Assembly: GCA_007679095.1 (NCBI GenBank)
Contig: VEFU01000016.1
Location: 1 to 48,186, forward strand
Length of the DNA stretch: 48,186 bases
Direction: 5' to 3'
DNA from: Paenibacillus bovis
Lineage (GTDB): Bacteria > Bacillota > Bacilli > Bacillales > Bacillaceae_C
Shown: positions 45,038 through 48,186 of the stretch, piece after piece
Numbering within the stretch: the first letter of the stretch is position 1
Layout: each line of letters starts with the position of its first letter
Position numbers and translations under genes: made by a program
Notes under the pieces: generated by a model
What the model saw: only the letters and a program-made list of their open reading frames with translations
The model's database searches: none
What the model was told of the DNA's origin: nothing

Positions 45038-46588
45038 ATGCCAGAAATGGGAATTTGGATTGTTATTGGTATTGTTGCATTTATACTAATAGCTTTAATT
45101 GGTGTATTCGTAACAAAATACCGCACAGCTGGACCAGATGAAGCGTTAATTGTTACAGGAAGTTATTTAGGTGGGAAAAATGTCCACGTCGATGAATCAG
45201 GAAATAAAATAAAAATTATTCGTGGTGGTGGTACATTTGTACTTCCTGTATTCCAACAAGCGGAACCTCTTAGTCTATTATCTAGTAAACTAGAAGTTAC
45301 GACACCTGAAGTCTACACAGAACAAGGTGTTCCAGTTATGGCAGATGGTACCGCAATTATTAAAATCGGTGGATCTATCGGAGAAATTGCGACTGCTGCG
45401 GAACAATTTCTTGGTAAGTCGAAGGAAGATAGAGAAATTGAAGCAAAAGAAGTACTAGAAGGGCATTTACGTTCTATTCTAGGTTCAATGACAGTGGAAG
45501 AAATCTATAAAAACCGTGATAAGTTCTCACAAGAAGTGCAACGTGTTGCTTCGCAGGACTTAGCTAAAATGGGTCTTATTATCGTATCATTTACTATTAA
45601 AGAAGTACGCGATAAAAATGGTTACCTTGATTCACTAGGTAAACCACGTATTGCTCAAGTGAAACGTGATGCAGATATTGCAACTGCTGAAGCAGATAAA
45701 GAAACAAGAATTAAACGTGCAGAAGCTGCAAAAGAAGCGAAAAAAGCAGAGCTTGAACGTGCAACTGAAATTGCTGAAGCAGAAAAAGTAAACCAATTAA
45801 AAATGGCAGAATATCGTCGTGAACAAGATACAGCTCGCGCAAATGCGGACCAAGCATATGACTTGGAGACAGCACGTGCGAAGCAAGCAGTAACAGAGCA
45901 TGAGATGCAGATTAAAATTATTGAGCGTCAAAAGCAAATTGAACTCGAAGAAAAAGAGATTTTGCGTCGTGAGCGTCAATATGATTCTGAAGTAAAGAAA
46001 AAGGCAGATGCCGATCGATATGCAGTTGAGCAGGCCGCAACTGCAGATAAGGTAAGACAAATGGCAGAAGCAGATGCGCATCAATATCGTGTGGAAGCAA
46101 CAGCAAAAGCTGACGCAGCTAGAGTACGTCTAGATGGTATTGCAAAAGCGGATGCACAAAGAGCACAGGGTGAATCCGAAGCAGAAGTTATCCGCTTAAA
46201 GGGTATCGCAGAAGCAGAAGCAAAACGGAAAGTTGCAGAAGCATTCGAACAGTTCGGAAAAGCAGCTGTACTCGACATGGTCTTGAAGATGCTTCCTGAA
46301 TATGCGAAACAAGTTGCTGCACCACTTGGTAACATTGAAAAGATTACAGTTGTTGACACTGGTGGAAATAGTGAAAACGGTGGAGCCAACAAAGTTACTG
46401 GCTATGCAACAAACCTAATGTCTACAATGCAAGAATCATTAAAAGCATCAGCTGGTATTGACGTGAAGGAATTACTAGAAAACTTATCTGGTAAAAATAA
46501 TGTCCGCGGTAGCATCGATGCACTAACTCAAGAAATTAGTGAGAACAAGAAGTCTACTGAGGCTAATAAAACAGAAGAAAATAATTAA
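45038..46588 (+). CDS. floT: flotillin-like protein FloT
   Basis: 516 aa. N-terminal membrane hairpin (about 5-25), an SPFH/PHB domain (about 30-200), then a long Ala/Glu/Lys-rich coiled coil (about 210-410, many EA and AKADA repeats) and a short C-terminal tail. Scaffold of functional membrane microdomains affecting membrane fluidity, wall synthesis and signalling. B. subtilis FloT (YuaG) has 509 aa. GGGGG ribosome site. A strong terminator follows. Confidence 0.95.
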   Translation: MPEMGIWIVIGIVAFILIALIGVFVTKYRTAGPDEALIVTGSYLGGKNVHVDESGNKIKIIRGGGTFVLPVFQQAEPLSLLSSKLEVTTPEVYTEQGVPVMADGTAIIKIGGSIGEIATAAEQFLGKSKEDREIEAKEVLEGHLRSILGSMTVEEIYKNRDKFSQEVQRVASQDLAKMGLIIVSFTIKEVRDKNGYLDSLGKPRIAQVKRDADIATAEADKETRIKRAEAAKEAKKAELERATEIAEAEKVNQLKMAEYRREQDTARANADQAYDLETARAKQAVTEHEMQIKIIERQKQIELEEKEILRRERQYDSEVKKKADADRYAVEQAATADKVRQMAEADAHQYRVEATAKADAARVRLDGIAKADAQRAQGESEAEVIRLKGIAEAEAKRKVAEAFEQFGKAAVLDMVLKMLPEYAKQVAAPLGNIEKITVVDTGGNSENGGANKVTGYATNLMSTMQESLKASAGIDVKELLENLSGKNNVRGSIDALTQEISENKKSTEANKTEENN

Positions 46589-46596
46589 TACTAAAC

Positions 46597-46627
46597 AAAA
46601 CCCCTTGGAAATTTTCCAAGGGGTTTT
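46597..46627. terminator. bidirectional terminator between floT and mreBH
   Basis: AAAACCCCTTGGAAA pairs with TTTCCAAGGGGTTTT almost without loop; used by both converging genes. Confidence 0.92.
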
Positions 46628-46631
46628 TGCT

Positions 46632-47639
46632 TTATCTAGATACTTTTTGTAGTTGATTAATGAATTTAAGTGATCTACCAGTACCGATTGCAACCGATTC
46701 TAGCGGATTTGGAGCTATGTGAACTGGAACAATAATTTCTTTGGACAGCCATTCTTGTATGCCATTAAGAAGGGCACCTCCTCCAGTTAATACAACCCCA
46801 CGGTCTACGATATCACCGCTAAGCTCAGCTGGTGAATTTTCCAATGTTGCTCTAATTGCTTCTAAAATATGGAGTAAAGATTCCCTCATTGCTTGTTGAA
46901 TTTCTTTTGAGCTTAATGTAACTGTTTTTGGGAGACCTGTTACTAAATCACGACCACGAATATCCTTCTTTAATTCAGGATGCTCTACTAAAGCATGGCC
47001 AATTTCAATTTTTATTTCTTCTGCAGTTCGTTCACCAATCAGCAAATTATATTTTTTTCGAACGTATTGAATGATATTATCATCAAATAAATCACCACCA
47101 ACACGAACAGTATTGCTGTTCACGACTCCACCATATGAAATGATGGCAACTTCTGTAGTTCCTCCACCAATATCTACAACAACGTTCGCAACTGGTTCTT
47201 CCACAGGGAGATCAGCGCCAATCGCTGCTGCAACAGGCTCTTCAATTAAATGGACATTTTTTGCGCCGCATCCTTTTACAGCATCATGAATAGCACGACG
47301 CTCAACGGAAGTAGCACCAGATGGAGTACAAACTACTACATCAGGTTTCCGTAAAGATAATCCCATTGCTTTCCCAGCCTTTTTCATAACTTGCTTTAAT
47401 AACTGGCTAGTAATGTCAAAATCTGCAATAACACCATCACGCAATGGTCGAACCGCAACAATATTACCAGGTGTTTTACCGATCATATTTTTCGCGTCCA
47501 TCCCAACAGCTACAACTTGATTCGTGTCCGTATTCATTGCAACAACTGAAGGTTCGTTTAAAATAATACCTTTATTCTTTGTATAAACAAGTACATTAGC
47601 AGTACCTAAATCAATACCTATTTCCGTATTTGAGAACAT
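46632..47639 (-). CDS. mreBH: rod-shape protein, MreB family (MreBH type)
   Basis: Bacterial actin that directs cell-wall synthesis and hydrolase placement; 335 aa, equal to B. subtilis MreBH. Actin-fold motifs: phosphate-1 [16 protein letters not shown], phosphate-2 [15 protein letters not shown], and the adenosine motif [13 protein letters not shown]. Isolated position, rather than next to mreC or spo genes, favours MreBH over MreB or Mbl (inference). Upstream, TATAGACA occurs twice 20 bp apart (47666-47673, 47686-47693), perhaps part of its promoter. Confidence 0.9.
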   Translation of the reverse strand: MFSNTEIGIDLGTANVLVYTKNKGIILNEPSVVAMNTDTNQVVAVGMDAKNMIGKTPGNIVAVRPLRDGVIADFDITSQLLKQVMKKAGKAMGLSLRKPDVVVCTPSGATSVERRAIHDAVKGCGAKNVHLIEEPVAAAIGADLPVEEPVANVVVDIGGGTTEVAIISYGGVVNSNTVRVGGDLFDDNIIQYVRKKYNLLIGERTAEEIKIEIGHALVEHPELKKDIRGRDLVTGLPKTVTLSSKEIQQAMRESLLHILEAIRATLENSPAELSGDIVDRGVVLTGGGALLNGIQEWLSKEIIVPVHIAPNPLESVAIGTGRSLKFINQLQKVSR

Positions 47640-47974
47640 GAAATCACCAAACCCTTTATATCATATATAGACAATGTTCTATTAGTATAGACAAATTTTT
47701 GCTAGATTGCTTGTTACATATATTGGAAATAAAACGAATGTTACAAACTGAAAAGGAGTGGAACATACACAATACAGGGACTTGCCCAAAAAGTAAGCTT
47801 TTTCCTGTTATCGAAATTTAATGTGCTTGTAAATTAGTAATGGAAAGGAAAAGTATGTAATGACGTGGGAAATGCTAGGTGGAGGCTTTAAGTGATTCTT
47901 GCACGTGATAGGATGAAAAATTGGGAAGAGGGAATGGTAGGAGTTCATCGGTCTCGGTTTTGTGTGAAAAGCTG

Positions 47975-48186
47975 AGAGGAGGTCACGAAGAGAATTTCAA
48001 CGTGCTTGGTTCAGTGAGAAAAAGGCGGAGGTGGTCATGCAAGTCGCTTCATCGTGCCCGGTGCAGTGAGAAAAAGTTGTAGGCAGTCACGCAAGTCGTT
48101 TCAATGTGCCCGGTGCAGTGAGAAAAAGTTGTAGGCAGTCACGCAAGTCGTTTCAATGTGCCCGGTGCAGTGAGAAAAAGTTGAGG
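47975..48186. repeat. tandem array 5, 52-bp period, family A, truncated by window end
   Basis: The anchor GTCAC (GTCAT once) lies at 47982, 48034, 48086 and 48138, all steps 52; the last two full units are almost identical. Unit: GTCACGCAAGTCGTTTCA, then ATGTGCCCGGTGCAGTGAG, then AAAAAGTTGTAGGCA. It shares GTCACG ... GTGCCC ... GAAAAA with array 3. Bases 47694-47974 hold no gene; decayed repeat-like text may begin near 47930. The array continues beyond the window. Confidence 0.9.

Overview
The window is a low-GC, Gram-positive chromosome segment from a spore-forming member of the Bacillaceae. Evidence for this: a small acid-soluble spore protein of the SspL type, the Bacillus-style hom-thrC-thrB, yhcEFGHI, pabBAC and yuaF-floT clusters, MreBH, a short-form HisG with HisZ, a SAM-I riboswitch, sigma-A promoters and strong GGAGG-type ribosome binding sites. 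I cannot name the genus with confidence.

Layout. 0-2.7 kb: membrane-anchored polysaccharide deacetylase, YtkA-domain lipoprotein, then a 52-bp tandem array. 2.7-7.3 kb (minus strand): Fe-dependent alcohol dehydrogenase and the threonine operon hom-thrC-thrB. 7.4-7.8 kb: second 52-bp array. 7.85-11.95 kb: zinc-ribbon protein and the GntR-controlled ABC cluster yhcEFGHI. 12.0-17.4 kb: histidine operon hisZ-G-D-B-[gap]-F-IE, in which hisH and hisA are missing and a 126-bp GC-rich palindromic element lies in the gap. 17.4-18.4 kb: the longest 52-bp array. 18.5-24.3 kb: sulfur locus, with a trans-sulfuration enzyme, then a SAM-I riboswitch heading an SsuABC-like transporter plus an AcsA-type acyl-CoA synthetase. 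24.3-28.4 kb: soluble chemoreceptor, DEAD-box helicase, XRE regulator with membrane partner, ThuA-like protein. 28.4-28.7 kb: fourth array. 28.7-34 kb: ABC-F protein, p-aminobenzoate operon pabB-pabA-pabC, AAC(3)-like acetyltransferase. 34.1-39.2 kb: twin micro-membrane proteins, tRNA-Arg(CCU), then an accessory-looking stretch with an ECF sigma pair, two adjacent frameshifted membrane-protein genes, small ORFs and a lipoprotein. 39.3-43.7 kb: membrane and lipoproteins, a glucose/sorbosone-dehydrogenase-like protein, sspL, a holin-like protein. 43.7-47.6 kb: carbonic anhydrase, sigma-W-type promoter with yuaF-floT, mreBH. 47.98 kb to the end: fifth array, running off the window.

The most unusual feature is the set of five intergenic arrays. 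They have different unit sequences (at least two families) but the same 52-bp period, which is five turns of B-DNA at 10.4 bp per turn. Of 41 steps that I counted by hand between anchor motifs, 35 are exactly 52 bp. Base substitutions are frequent but indels are rare, and most units carry an imperfect inverted repeat. 52 is not a multiple of 3, so the arrays are not coding. I know of no described element with this behaviour; a REP/BIME-like chromosome-organising or protein-binding role is an inference. The other strong leads are the loss of hisH and hisA at a repeat element, and the SAM-riboswitch-controlled transporter plus acyl-CoA synthetase cassette, whose substrate is unknown.
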